Below, piece by piece: positions 1 through 11,537 of a stretch of DNA of 64,000 nucleotides. Each line of letters begins with the position of its first letter. Position 1 is the first letter of the stretch. The position numbers and the translations under genes were made by a program. Source of the DNA: Tetracentron sinense (Eukaryota; Streptophyta; Magnoliopsida; Trochodendrales; Trochodendraceae); assembly GCA_015143295.1 (NCBI GenBank), contig CM026574.1, positions 14,634,938-14,698,937 of the forward strand. Reading direction: 5' to 3'. The notes under the pieces are model-generated. The model saw only the letters and a list, made by a program, of their open reading frames with translations, did not search any database and was not told the DNA's origin.

Positions 1-287
1 ATTATATAATATATATATAAATAATATATTTTAAATTTATAAAATTAATATAACCTTTAAAATATATTTTTTTAATAAAAATTTATATATTTTTACATTT
101 TTTAAATATTAATTTATATTTTTTAAAAAATTAATCGGATAATTCGGATACTATCCGAATCCGGATATTTTATTCGGAGTCGGATACGGATATCATATTT
201 CAATATCCGCCAGATATTTATTCTGATTCGGATTTGGATATTCGGATATCCGGATATATAATCGGATATGAATTCAGATATACCAAT
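1..287. repeat. AT-rich flank with degenerate CGGATA repeats
   Basis: The first 130 bases are almost pure A/T. From about 134 to 285 the motif CGGATA and its complement recur in irregular spacing, giving many short dyads. There is no coding potential. It is probably an end of an unidentified repeat cut off by the window edge. Confidence 0.4.
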
Positions 288-803
288 ATCCGCTCCGTTT
301 ACAGTCTTACCTTCAAGCGGAAGAATCTATGGGTCATCTGCTCTTGCACTGTCCCATGGTGTTTCGTATTTTGGGGACATTTCCTCTCCTGCATTGGAGT
401 GGATGGGTCTTTCCCTCTTCCTTTCACAACTTCTTATTTGGTTGGTCCTTGGTTGGCGTGGGGGATGCTCGTGCGGCTATTTGAGTGGTCCTCCCGTGAG
501 CCATATCATGGATGATATGGAAAGAGAGAAATCTCAGAGTTTTTAAGAACTCTTCATCGTCCTCTTCTCGCATTTGTGCGCGTATACGTTTGGTTACGTT
601 GGACTGGGTGGGGCTTCGTTATGCAGGGGAGGATCTAAGGGCAGTTCTGGATTGTCTTCCATGAGCCCGGAGTAGTAAGGATTGCTGGCATGTAGTGGTG
701 TAGGTGTTTGAGCTTATATTCTTGTAAACTCTTTGCTTTCCTGCTTCATATTTCTGTACTGGTTCTTATTATTTATATATTATGTATTTATCGATAAAAA
801 AAA
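288..803 (+). mobile_element. 5'-truncated L1-type LINE, 3' end with poly(A)
   Basis: The plus strand carries the C-terminal end of a plant L1-type LINE open reading frame, with frame changes. A zinc-binding segment reading HLLLHCPMVFRI lies near 332-368, and a MIWKERNLRVFKN segment, typical of the region after the zf-RVT domain, near 513-550. A short 3' untranslated region and an A8 tail at 796-803 follow. The element is truncated at its 5' side near 288, the usual outcome of target-primed reverse transcription. Its tail abuts the copia sequence beginning at 804 directly, so it appears to have inserted into, or been joined to, that element. It is non-functional. Confidence 0.7.
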
Positions 804-2019
804 TCTATCTATGGACTGAAACAGTCCTCCCGAGCTTGGTTTGCGAGGTTTAGTCAAGCCGTGAAGATGATGAGTTACTCACAGAGCCATGCTGATCACA
901 CTCTCTTTGTAAGGAGAAAATGACAGTTAGTTACAACATTGATTGTCTACGTTGAGGATATTGTGGTGACTGGAAATGACTCTTCAGAGATCCAAAACCT
1001 GAAGAAACTCCTAGTTACGGAATTTAAGATCAAGGATTTTGTCAAGAGAAAATGACATTTAGTTACAACATTGATTGTCTATGTTGACAATATTGTGGTG
1101 ATTGGAAATAACTTTTCAGAGATCCAAAACCTGAAGAAATTCCTAGCTACGGAATATGGGATCAAGGATTTGGGCAGTTTGAAGTACTTTCTGGGTATTG
1201 AGGTAGCTTGATCAAAGAAAGGTATCTTCATATCGCAGTGGAAGTATACCTTAGACTTACTTAAAGATACGGGGAAGTTGGGTTCTCGGTCAACAGACAC
1301 TCCTATTGAGCAAAATCATAAGTTGAGCTCGAGTGAGAGCCCATTAGGCCATTACTAGAAAACAAAGAGATGTACCAAAGACTGGTTGGTCGTCTCATTT
1401 ATCCCTCTCTCACTAGACCTGACATCGCATATACAGTCAATTCATGCATGCACCTCGGATTGCTCATTACAAGACACAGAGGCAGTGAAGAGAATTTTGA
1501 GATATTTGAAGCCTACTCTAGGGAAGGGCCTTCTATTTGCTAACCATGCTCATTTCCAACTTGAAGCTTACACTGATGTTGATTGTGCTGAAAATATAGG
1601 TGATAGGAGGTCTACCATAGGGTATTGTACGTTTCTTAGTGGTAACCTCATCACTTGGAGAAGCAAGAAGCAAAGTGTAGTGACTAAGTCAAGTGTTGAA
1701 GCAGAGTATAGGGTAATGGCTCATGGGGTAGCAAATTTTTTTGACTGAAGATATTACTACGGGATCTGGAGAAGGAGGTGGATGTTCCTATGAAGTTATT
1801 TAGTGATAACAAGGCGGTCATCAATATTGCCCAGAATCTCATAAGAATTATCGGACTAAACATATTGAAATTGATGAACACTTTATTAGAGAACAAGTTG
1901 CATCAAGAAATTTTTGCTTGCTAGCTAATATACTCACAAAGGGGATTACTAAGGTTAGCTTAGAAGATGTTCTTAACAAGCTGGGCATGTTGAATATCTA
2001 TGCTCAGCTTGAGGGGGAG
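804..2019 (+). pseudogene. Ty1/copia reverse transcriptase-RNase H remnant
   Basis: Reading starts in frame at 807 with IYGLKQSSRAWF, the conserved copia reverse transcriptase block. It continues to the YVDDI-type catalytic block (here damaged), then RNase H with DRRSTIGYCTF and SSVEAEYR (about 1605-1710). Gag, protease and integrase are absent upstream. The sequence has several stops and frame changes, and a 132 bp tandem duplication of the YVDD region (914-1177). It ends in the polypurine tract GAGGGGGAG at about 2011-2019. Dead element. Confidence 0.8.
914..1177 (+). repeat. 132 bp tandem duplication inside copia RT
   Basis: The block beginning GAGAAAATGACA at 914 recurs at 1046 with about 10-15 percent divergence by eye. 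Both copies include the YVDDIVV-region codons and the following EIQNLKK segment. The divergence shows the duplication is old. Confidence 0.8.
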
Positions 2020-2210
2020 TGTTGAGATATGATCTATTATGTAGGTGTGTTACACCGAATCACCCCTTAGGATATACTTGTAACTTTTCTATTAGAGTTA
2101 TTATAAATACAAAGAGATTAGAGAGAGACACTTTCTAATCTATTTTCCCCTTATCTTTTTCTTTCTCTCTTCGATAAACCTTAGTTTACTATTCCTAATA
2201 TTCTAGTATA
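2020..2210 (+). mobile_element. 3' LTR of the copia remnant
   Basis: It begins TGTTGAGATATGATC directly after the polypurine tract, as copia 3' LTRs do. It contains a pyrimidine-rich stretch (2130-2175). The right boundary is uncertain, lying between about 2190 and 2215. No matching 5' LTR is in the window. Confidence 0.55.
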
Positions 2211-2831
2211 ACTAATAAGTCTAAAATAAATATACTTTATAAAAACGTTTATAGTTTATAATTAATAAATATAGATTATACTTATTATAAAAAGTATATT
2301 TAATTATAAAGTATGAAATTTAATAAGTATGGATAGACATAAATTTAAAGTATGAAATTTAATGCATTTAAACTTACTAAAAAGTAGCATTAAAAACAAT
2401 TATACTTAGGTGTCTTGATTTTTAGGTTCCCAAGTTCAGATCAGTTAGGAGTTACTAGCTAGTTATTTAAAATTGGAGAATCTAAAACCAAATATTTGCA
2501 TTTTCGATTAAATATCCAATTTAAGTAGGTTAAGTTTCCTAATTAATTAAGTGTTCTTGTTCAAAATAGTCCCGATTTTCAAGATCTAATTGATTAAGTT
2601 TCTACCTTCATAAGGTATTTGTTAATTTAGTGTTTTAGTTTAAATGGGTGTAAGTTTCCTAATTTATTAAGAATTGTACTATAATAAAGATAATAATATA
2701 AATAAATGCTTAATTTACTAACAAAAAATTATTAAAGAAAATAAAAGATTTTGAAAATAAATCCCAAAATTTGGAAAAACTTTGTGAAATATAAATTTCA
2801 ACCAAAATTTGGGGAAAAAACTAGAGTCGGT
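2211..2831. other. AT-rich interval, no gene seen
   Basis: AT-rich sequence with short direct repeats of AAAGTATGAAATTTAAT near 2308-2362. No exon-like or repeat-end signal is recognised. If the PRAF gene to the right is intact, this is intron 2 sequence. Confidence 0.4.
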
Positions 2832-3021
2832 CTATGGGTACTCCCATATATACTCCCTAATCCTAACCGTTTATAACCAATCACTAGGGGTCAGGATTTG
2901 AGTTTGGCTTCTTTTGTCTTTTCTAATGCCACATCAGCACAAATCCTAACCGTTTAATAATTGAGATAAACGGTCAGGATTTGGGAGTATATATGGGAGT
3001 ACACTTTGGGAGTATCCCTAG
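2832..3021. repeat. Foldback MITE, about 190 bp
   Basis: Inverted arms: the left arm has TACTCCCATATATACTCCC followed by AATCCTAACCGTTTA, and the right arm has the complement (AAACGGTCAGGATT, then GGGAGTATATATGGGAGTA). The termini CTATGGGTACTCCC and GGGAGTATCCCTAG pair imperfectly. No target duplication could be fixed, so the superfamily is open. Confidence 0.6.
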
Positions 3022-3200
3022 ATAATTCAAAAAACTAAGAACTACTACAGCTGAAATTCACAAATTTTGAAATTCCTAAATTTAGGCTGGAATCGTGCCA
3101 CCCAATATATTTACCATTTGATTTCGGTGGGCTTGTTTGAAACCAAAATTTCACAAAATATTGCTTAAGTGCATCAAAATTTCAAACCATGGACCACACA

Positions 3201-3287
3201 CACTTGTGCCAACTGCCAACACTCATGTCTAACACTTGTGCCAACTGCCAACACCCATGTCTAACGCTCGTGCCAACTGCCAACACC
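3201..3287. repeat. 32 bp tandem repeat, 2.7 copies
   Basis: Three successive copies of a 32 bp unit starting CACTTGTGCCAACTGCCAAC at 3201 and 3233, with a partial unit at 3265. Copies differ by one to three bases. Confidence 0.85.
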
Positions 3288-3455
3288 TGTTTTCACCTAG
3301 TTTACAACTCTGTAAACTGCTGTAGTTCCGTTTGATTTTAATATATTTGCTATTTACCGATCAAAACAAAACATGGGGCAAAAGATAAAAATCATAACAT
3401 TCATTAGCACAGGATAAATTGAATATCAGAAGTCAAAAAGGAAATGATAACTTAC

Positions 3456-6400
3456 AATAGAAATTCTGAATGGGCAAAGCTTAGGCTTCCCTTTCCGGCT
3501 ATACTTGATTAACTGAGTACCTTTTTTCAAAGCAACAAGTGCCTTCAAAAGAGAGAAAAATCTTCAAACTAAAGAAAAGCATCCACTAGTCATAATAGTT
3601 CAATCTATAATAATAATGTAACTAAAGAATATCACAATGTTAAGAGGCAACTGTATGAATCAAAAGGCACACATGATCTATTTTTATGCTAATAATCTAG
3701 ATGAAATTGTTAAAAGTCCATGAAAGAATTTAGTGTATTCTTTTAAAACATAAAAAAAGACTACTTTCGATGTTAGAAGCCACTCAATCATTTGATGTAT
3801 TCTTAAACCCAAAGAATATATGCAGGAAAAGATGAAATTCAACTAATGATAACTTTGGCTACATATATTCATGTATTCTAACATATGCATGATTAAAAAT
3901 AAAGATCACAAAAAGCTACTACTTATTTGTATCATCATAAGAATGTAAATGCACCCAAACATATGGTAGAAAACAGATCGAACCATTCAAATCTCAAGAG
4001 CTTATAAATAAATCTAAATTAAGCATGTGTTTCTTTAAAATATCCTAAGCTTCAAAATATGTCAAATCGATGACCTCCTTTTATAGAAATATAATATTGA
4101 AAAGAAAACCCTCCTTTGATAGCTAAAATCCCTGAAAAGAGTTCAGAAGAATTTATTGTGATGTGGAGTGGAAGATCACAAAGAATACTTGATGCATTTG
4201 TAGGAAATATATAGAAGGAGAGATTACGAACAGCAGCAATGATAGTAGATAATGCCAATATGGGGCCACAAACCAGATGGTATTTGGTAAAAGCAGGTAC
4301 AACTGAAAGGCTAATATATCTTTTGTCTAAGAGGGCAGAAATGTTCAGAGTCATCTACAGTAAATTCATTTCTTCTTCCTTCTATTGCTTATTGTACAGG
4401 GGAAATCAGGAAATTCTTCCCTAATTATTCCTATGTTTTTTTGGGTTGCAAACAAAAATTTCAAAGAGAAAAAATGAAACAAAATAGAAAAGAACAGCCC
4501 TGGGGCCTTACACCCCATTGACAAGACAAGAGAAAGAAACATACAAAGTATATCATAACAGGGGAAATAATGGTTAACCTTGTCGAATACCTCAAGAGGA
4601 AAGGAAAAAACATTTAGGCAACCTGTTAATGATTAGAAAAAGAACATCATAGATAGAAAACCCTTTATCCAATTCCTTCATCAAACTCCTAAACCTTTCT
4701 TATCAAGTGAATAATCTGCTCGTCACTAGAATTGAATAGCGCCTCGAACCCGAAGCAATCTTCTGTGATCTGTTTAATATTATAGAATGCATTTGAATTA
4801 AAGAAAATGCTAATCCATCATTAGCTTTTTCAAACTCCAGAAAATGCTAATCCATCATAAGCCTTTTCAAACTCCAGTTTAATCACATTGCCTCTTTGCC
4901 CCTCTCTCATCCTCTCCTCAATACATTTAGAAGCAATTAGAATCTCATCCAAAATTTGTTTGTCCTTTGCAAAAGCTCCATGGATGGGAATATAACTGAT
5001 ATGACATTTTATTCTTCTAGCCAGGTTTTTAAAAAAAAATCTTATACAAATCTAATAGGTCTAAAATCTTTAGGCCATAGAAAGCCCACCTTTTGGGGAA
5101 TGAGAAGAATGAAAGTGGCATTTAACTCTAATTCACTACCCACTTCTCGTAAAATGAAAATTTCATTCATTAAACATTTGAGTGATCTTTTACTATATCC
5201 CAACACTTCTCATAGAAATTTAACGAGAAACTGCCTGGGCAAGGCTTTATCCTTATTCAGATCATCCACTCCTTATTTGAATTCCTTCTAGTCAAATTCC
5301 AACCACTCGCCCTTTTCTTCGAAAAGCCGGACCCAATCTAAAACCTCTAGTTTTCACTCTAATAGCATTATCTTGTGAATACAAGCTAGAAAGTAACCGA
5401 TGAGAACTTTCAATCTTACCTTGATCTTCCATGAGGGAATTAACTGCTTATTCTATGTTTCTCATTCTCAATATTTGGAGCCAGAGAAAAGGTATTATAT
5501 TTACTTCATATATTGCAAAGGATGAAAATCTATCTGACCAACTTATTACTATTTCTGAAATTTTTTACTTCTCAAGCTAGAGTCACAGACTGCCCTGATA
5601 GGTTTGAAGATGACTTCATATGGACTCGTAAACTAGACAGTTAAAAGTGAAAGGTATTACATGACATTTACTTACCTCATTTATTGCTTGAGCATATTAA
5701 CAACCGAATGCATTCAATTAAGGTATGAATGTTGGATAGCTATGTCATGGGACTTTTTCATGTTTGGGTATTTCTGCATATATGTGAATTGTGAATAGAG
5801 ATGCATGAAGCTTTTTGGCAGGACACTGCTGCAATATCCATAAAGTGGATCTCCTGTTTGACAAGCCATCTACTATAAAAGAACATTTACTATGAATAAA
5901 ATACATGAAATATATCTTTAGTTTTTTATTCTTTCTTTTTATTTGACTATGATAGGCTGCTGTCTCAACTAGTTCCCCATTCAGATTTTCCCCCCTTTTT
6001 ATCAACAGATCTAGATCAATTGCTTTAGAGCATAATCACACTGATATTAAGAAGGCCCAGTTACACAATAACACAACTAGAAGGATAAATGCCCATGATA
6101 AGAAAATATAATATTAAGTGTCTTTGGGCTTAATTTACTTGTCGTAAAGTAATTGCAAACAAATGAAAAGAGTAAAAGTTTAACCAAAAGATCAATACAA
6201 AAGAACTAAAAAATAATAGCAAGTCTCTCTTTCTATAAACTACTTTAGCATTCTCCTTATCCAAATACCCAAAGCATAGCTTCCTTTTCCATATCCATAT
6301 AAAGGTCCTATCACAAAGTCAAGATATCATTGGTGTGCTGGCCAGGACCACGCCTGAGGAAGCGGAGGTTTTGAGTTCGATTCCCTCCCTCTTATTGGTC

Positions 6401-7210
6401 ACCCTTAGGGATTTATCTCTACTTGCCTGGTGCGTGTGGATGGAGGGGTTTGCACGTGCCTGGGGGATTAGTCGGGTGCTCTAAGAGGCCCAGACACCTT
6501 CAGTTACAAAAAAAAAAACCAAATCCTCTGACAAATCCGGTTATGACCCCTGATGTCGCCACGTGTCCCTTTTGACACCCCTTAATTGTGGTTAAGATTC
6601 ACCCACTCCTAGGGTTCACCTACCCATCCTTGGTTTTTAGAAAATAATATTAATTCTTTTATTAAAATTAAAAAATATTTTTAGGGTATTTTTAATATTA
6701 AAATAGTTTTTTAAAAAAGGATTAATTTTTTTTCTAAAAACCAAGGATGGGTGGATGAATCTTAACCTCAGTTAAGGGGTGTCAAAAGGGACATGTGGCG
6801 ACCTCAGGGGTGATAACCGGATTTGCGCCCTGCGAGATTGATAATTTCCCTCAATTTTTTTCACATGAAGAAACAAAATGCACAATAACAAGCACCTTGT
6901 CATTAAGCGTGTGTAGATTGGCGATTTTTGGACAAGAACAGGCACCAACAGCATGCAACATACGAGTAATTTCTCTACAAGTTAATTCTAGTCCAAGTTG
7001 CTTCTTCTTTTTAATTATCAGAAAATGGGAAGAAATCGTTTTCCTTGATAAGCATTTGGAAGTGGAATCTTATTCTAAAGCGCATCCCAGAAACAGAAAT
7101 GAAAGGCATCACATCGACAATGTTAATGTATTACCCAAATAAATCATAATTTACGAACTCACTTGCTCAATGTCTCGCTCAGGATTCCCATAAATAAGTG
7201 GATCTGCCAT
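3456..7210 (-). CDS. PRAF-type (PH, RCC1, FYVE) protein, first two coding exons only
   Basis: Coding exon 1 (7210 down to 7163) encodes MADPLIYGNPERDIEQ and ends at a GTGAGT donor. Coding exon 2 (3542 down to 3456) encodes 29 residues starting ALVALKKGTQLIKY and ending PFRISI. It is flanked by an AG acceptor and a GTAAGT donor, and both junctions are phase 0. These match the start of plant PRAF proteins, in which the N-terminal PH domain precedes RCC1 repeats and a FYVE finger; the family binds phosphoinositides and has been linked to endomembrane and polarity functions. The exon 1 start is the ATG at 7208-7210; an upstream ATG at 7213-7215 is out of frame. Intron 1 (3.6 kb) contains LINE, SINE and foldback insertions. 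The next expected PH exon (a segment like DETTLIWYS) was not found at lower coordinates. Either intron 2 runs off the window or the gene is truncated. Confidence 0.8.
4650..5345 (-). pseudogene. LINE reverse transcriptase fragment in PRAF intron 1
   Basis: The minus strand reads, with frame shifts, as a plant L1-type reverse transcriptase core. One segment (DLYKIFFKNLARRIK) matches the usual YKIIAKVLANRLK block. It is followed by a QILDEILIASKCIEE block and KLEFEKAYD, the motif that contains a catalytic aspartate region. Several stops interrupt it. It lies antisense-free, in the same orientation as the host PRAF gene. Old, inactive insertion. Confidence 0.65.
5346..6324. other. Interval without recognised gene
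   Basis: Single-copy-looking AT-rich sequence in PRAF intron 1. Short open frames here (for example 5745-6005 minus) have no recognisable domain and no splice-compatible signals. Nothing further is seen. Confidence 0.4.
6325..6518 (+). mobile_element. tRNA-derived SINE
   Basis: An RNA polymerase III promoter is visible: a degenerate A box near 6331-6345 (GTGCTGGCCAGG) and a B box GAGTTCGATTCCC near 6373-6386. The tail region contains GGGGATTAGTCGGG and GGCCCAGACACC, a combination common in eudicot tRNA-derived SINEs, and ends in A11 at 6508-6518. Target duplication is unclear because a foldback element starts almost immediately after it. Confidence 0.75.
6532..6825. repeat. Foldback element FB, best-preserved copy
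   Basis: The sequence is a 294 bp imperfect palindrome. The left end CAAATCCGGTTATGACCCC pairs with the right end GGGGTGATAACCGGATTTG. Shared inner blocks are TGTCCCTTTTGACACCCC, TTAACTGTGGTTAAGATTCA and CATCCTTGGTTTTTAGAAAA. The centre (about 6650-6735) is A/T only. This family recurs throughout the window, alone and in Helitrons. It has no coding capacity. The inverted ends suggest a MITE-like DNA element; the superfamily is not settled because no target duplication was found. Confidence 0.8.
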
Positions 7211-7830
7211 TCCATCTGAAAGAATTCTTAAGAAAACGCCGGCGTGTCTCGATCAACAGCATCAGGTGCGGTGACTTCGGTACCCCAGTCTTCATAGATG
7301 AAAATGTTTTCTATGTTGGCCTATCATCAAATTCCCAATCTTCAAAATAAAAAAAAATCAACCAATCTTCCTTCAAATCCCAGGGTTCCAGAGCTAAAAA
7401 TCCCAAGAAATGTATGATCCAATTAAAACACAGATATTAGAGATCTCCTGAAACAGAAAAAATCCATCTGCGTCATTCAAATCTGATCAACACAAAACTC
7501 ATATAGACAATCGGGAATTCCTCACTATAATCCATCGGAGAAGACGAAATTAGTCTCAAAATTGAAGATTTGTGCAGATTATCTCCTTCATTGCCTCCGG
7601 ACAAAATTCCTATCCAACTTCGTCGATCGAAACGAACCAGAGGAAAAGGAGAGAATGGAAACGGAAGGATGAAGAGAATGGGCACTTGTCACATTTTAGG
7701 AACAAAGCAAAAATCCCGCGCGATAGATGGACGTGTGTGGAAAGAGAAAACAATAGAAAATAAAACAAACTTTAGAGTCCTAGGATTTCGAATCGCCAGG
7801 GTCTTATAATATTAGACTTGAGATTCTCTC
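7211..7830 (-). promoter_or_regulatory. 5' UTR exons and promoter of the PRAF-type gene
   Basis: A TTTCAG acceptor ending at 7216 precedes the first coding exon, implying at least one 5'-UTR intron. GC-richer sequence with CG dinucleotides at 7520-7730 is consistent with a first untranslated exon or promoter. A TATTATAAG element on the minus strand near 7805-7813 could be the TATA box. The transcription start is an inference. Short plus-strand frames here look fortuitous. Confidence 0.4.
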
Positions 7831-8183
7831 ATGTTCTCACCGGTTTTCCCTGGAGGCTACATATGTTCCTTGCTAAGGTCCAATTGGCATCAGATTACCT
7901 CACACATCCGCCATGTGGCGATAAAAAAAAAGGGAAGAAGTCATTTTCATTCTCTCGGGATTTTGACTTTTCCCTATTTTTTGATCTCTTAATTTTCCTC
8001 GCCACACGGTGGATGCAGAAGGTGCGCCTGAGGTTGGGTTTGGTGCGTCCACAAGAGGTAATCCGATGGCAGTCTAATATTTTTAGGAAAATAGTTACGT
8101 ACTTGAAAAATGGATTTTAAAATCCAAGACCGGACCTCATTAGTCCATATCCCCTTCTTAAATACCCACTATAGTTCAAGTTT
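7831..8183. other. Intergenic, no gene seen
   Basis: A block with AAGTCA..TTTTGACTT blocks at 7935-7980 resembles part of the inverted-repeat element at 27743-28014. Otherwise nothing is recognised. Confidence 0.3.
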
Positions 8184-8612
8184 AAGTAGGGGTGGTCGAA
8201 GCTGAGCCAGCATGAAAGGCTTGGCTCGGATCGATCTGAGTTCACTCAAAAATTTGGCTTGATTGACCCACATCGAGCTATTTTTCAAGCTTGAAATATG
8301 TTCAAGCCAAACCTTGTTTTATTCGGCTCAAGCTCAAGTATTATACACAATATTATATTATCTTATATATTATATATATATGCCTCATTATTATATATAT
8401 AATATAACAATTTTTTATATATAATAATAATATTATTATTGTTATTTAAAATTAAAATTTTAATAAATCAATCCAAGCTCGAGCCAAGCCGAGCTCAACT
8501 CAAGCTTGAATCAATTCTAGCTTGAGCTCAACTTTGAGTCAAGCTTCAAGCTAAGCTTGAGCTTGATTTGAAACAGTTCAAGCCTATAAACAGATAATAC
8601 ACCCCCAAAGTA
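8184..8612. mobile_element. hAT-like non-autonomous element, degraded
   Basis: The left side has TAGGGGTGGTC followed by GAGCCA/GGCTCG-rich subterminal sequence. The right side has CAAGCTTGAGCTCAAG-like repeats and ends near CACCCCCA. The centre is an A/T block (8345-8460). It resembles the clearer element at 38188-38812. No convincing target duplication was found, so boundaries are approximate. Confidence 0.4.
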
Positions 8613-9196
8613 GTTTTTTTGTTTGGTTTAACACAATAAACACCAACTATACTCAAACACATAGACACAGCCAGACTACAAGGCCATTGCACCTACATAC
8701 CCTCTCAAAAAGAGGGAGATGTGGGGCTTTTACACCCCTAAGTTTAAGTTCTGGGTTTTGTAAGTCTTTTTTGTTTTTGTTTTTTTGACTTGAGTGCAAA
8801 ATCTTGATATAATACAAATTCTTACTCACAACTTCAAGTCCCTCCATTTCTTGTGAAACTTAAAGTTCATAATTTTGCAGCTTTTGAAGTCTCTCTACAA
8901 TTTGGATCTTAAAAAATAAACAAAAAAAGACTTGTGAAACCTGAACTTAAACCATAAGACATGTAAAGTGTTGAGTTTTTAAGTCTCAACAAAAAACAAA
9001 CCTTAATGGCAATATTAACATAATAGTAAAGGTAGACTAACAACAAAGACATGTTTCATCTCCAGAGTTGCAACCGGGCTCTTTAGGGCCAGTTATAACT
9101 TGAGAGGATGGTGTTGGGCACCCCCCCCGGCGAACATTTGATGACTATACGTAGGGTTGTCAAGGGGTCAAGCATGACCCTCACTTATAATGATTC
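8613..9196. other. Intergenic, nothing recognised
   Basis: Low-complexity T-rich and A-rich runs with the words AAGTCTC and ACTTAAA scattered through 8690-9000. No gene or repeat end is identified. Confidence 0.3.
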
Positions 9197-11330
9197 TGTA
9201 GCGACCCCAAAACCTCACCTTGGTCAAAATGAGACTTTGAGTCCGCTACATTACTTATCCCTGATTGAATTCAATTGCAATAAGGCAAAACAAGATACAT
9301 CTCTCAAAATAGCAGCTATAAAAATTCTTTCGACATATATAATCCAAACCATCATGTACAACTGAAGTCTGCCCAACATAATTCATCATGATCGGGTAGC
9401 ATAAAGTCACCAAATAAAAGCAAACAATCTAAGCAACATCCTGAAACAACATAAATCCAAAACAATACTTCTGAGAAAGTAAACTATAACCTGCCAATAA
9501 GGATAACTATCAAAATCTCTGGCTCCCTCCTCTAGAAGCTCATCTACTTCTCATTTTTTAAAGTACTGCTCCTCAACCCACGGCTCTGCCGTATGCTCCT
9601 ACATTAAACCTGACGACAATAACAGGTCGACTGAGTATTGAAAACACTCAGTGGATATCCAAACTAACCAACAATAGTAAAACATGTATACTTGTTCAAT
9701 ATCCAGTTCATGCGATAATTATAATTAATAACAATTTCATTTAACATGTACATAATCAGAGTGTGGAAACTTATGAATATATCATGATATCATATTGACT
9801 CGTGTACTTGTGTGACTCTTGGACATGTACCATGAATGTCATGCATGCTTGTTTTCTCATAAAAATAGTCATCGAGGTCTATGTATTAAATCTATGGAGA
9901 TGCATCGATAGAAGCATAAGCCCTTGAAGCTCTTGGATATCAAATGTCCATGATAATTATCCAGGACTTGAAATCTTATCTCTGGAGAGCATCAACGATT
10001 ATCGGAGCTATTTGAAATTCAGAGTCCTTGTAAAATCATGTAGTGATGTTCTTCTTATACTTGTATTTGAGTGTCTGGTGTCTATGCAGTGTTCGCGTCA
10101 TACTTGTGTACTCGTAAGACTTGTGAACTACCACACATGTGAACTTGTACTTGAGTGTCGTGATTAATATCTGAACTCGGTCATCATCTAGATTTCCATC
10201 TTTCGCCAAGAAACTCCGTTAGGTTACATCTCCCTAGTTAGAGAATTCCCGACGTGGAGGACTTCTTTTAGGCTTTGGCCTATCCGAATGTCGATCATCA
10301 TGCAATATAATTAGGATATAATTTATCATGACTAAACACAATATGATAATAAGCTAGTTTAACAGTTTCAATAGCATCATTTAGACATTTAGCATTTTCA
10401 AGCCTTAAATTAACACATTCAATCATTTATTATGGCACAATATTCTTCCTCCATTTTTAACATTCCATCATCCATTCTAATCCATCCATAAGCCACGATT
10501 ATGCCATCAAACCCATCTACCGTCATTTTTATTCATCCACAACTCATACTAATTCCATTAAACGCATCCTTCATCATTTCCATGACTCCATATTCAAAAT
10601 AACCATATCAATTAACAATAAATAACATCTACTCTTTTCATTATATTTAATAAAATTCCTAACAATTTCAATACTCCATTTCTAATTTCACATTCAATAA
10701 TTTTTCCAAAATCATGATAGAAATTTAGTAATCTTACTTTAATCATGCTATACTTCAATAATATTATCTTGATCATAATAAATCACTTAATAATACTTAA
10801 TAGAGTTGGATTAGAGAGGATATCGACCTTATGGATCTTTCCCTTAGATCCAAATCGCAAGTGAAGCTCCTTGAAACTTTGGGGTTGATTTCCAAGCTAA
10901 ACTTCTTCTCCCTTGAATAATTTCTTCCTCTCCAAGCCAAAACTCTCTTGAAAACCTAGGGTTTTTTCTCCTCCTTTGCCAAATTAGGTTTAGAATAGTT
11001 AGAAACTTTAAAACCCCCGAAATAGAACCTCTATTTATAGTTTAGGGGGTTTAAAACCCCAAATTCTGTAACCCTTTTAAAAACACCTACGCGCGATTGC
11101 GATTGATCACACATGCACTGGGATCGATCGTAGCCCTCCAATACGATCGATCGCACTGATGAATGATTAGTCGCATAACTTCTCGAAATTTTTTCCAAAG
11201 ATTCGACTGATTGCAATTGGTCGTAAGTACCATGTGATCGATTGTAATCAGGACAGAGAATTTCTTAGTCTTTGGACTACGTGCAATCGATCGTAGGTCT
11301 CTTGCGATCGAGGAATCTATTTTTAATAGT
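9197..11330. mobile_element. LTR-like retrotransposon remnant, non-coding
   Basis: It starts TGTAGCGACCCC, an LTR-style TG start. It holds the self-complementary block GAGTATTGAAAACACTCAGTGG (9631-9652 region), common inside plant Ty3/gypsy LTRs, and a pyrimidine-rich block with CCTAGGGTTTTTTCTCC (10956-10975). The last 250 bases contain CGATCGATCG palindromes. No gag or pol coding was found. Terminal CA and target duplication could not be fixed, so this is a tentative solo or truncated LTR. Confidence 0.35.
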
Positions 11331-11537
11331 TGAAATTTGTTATGTATACTTGGAGCAATGTGGTAGCAAAGTATGTTGTACCATCCCTCAAAGCTCTTAT
11401 TACACAATTCTGTGTGCTATTTTTAGTTTTATTTGTATGTTTTTATTGTGTTTTATGGTTAGAAGGTTTTCTACAAGCAATTCTGATCATAGAGAAAAAT
11501 TTTCTAATATGTACAAAGAAAATTCACTAATGTCCAA

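Noticed and set aside
3201..3287. CRISPR-like spaced repeats
   Set aside because: Contiguous 32 bp tandem repeat with no unique spacers, in a plant nuclear context.
7570..8120. Plus-strand open frames near the PRAF promoter
   Set aside because: They overlap the predicted 5' UTR of the minus-strand gene and show no domain.
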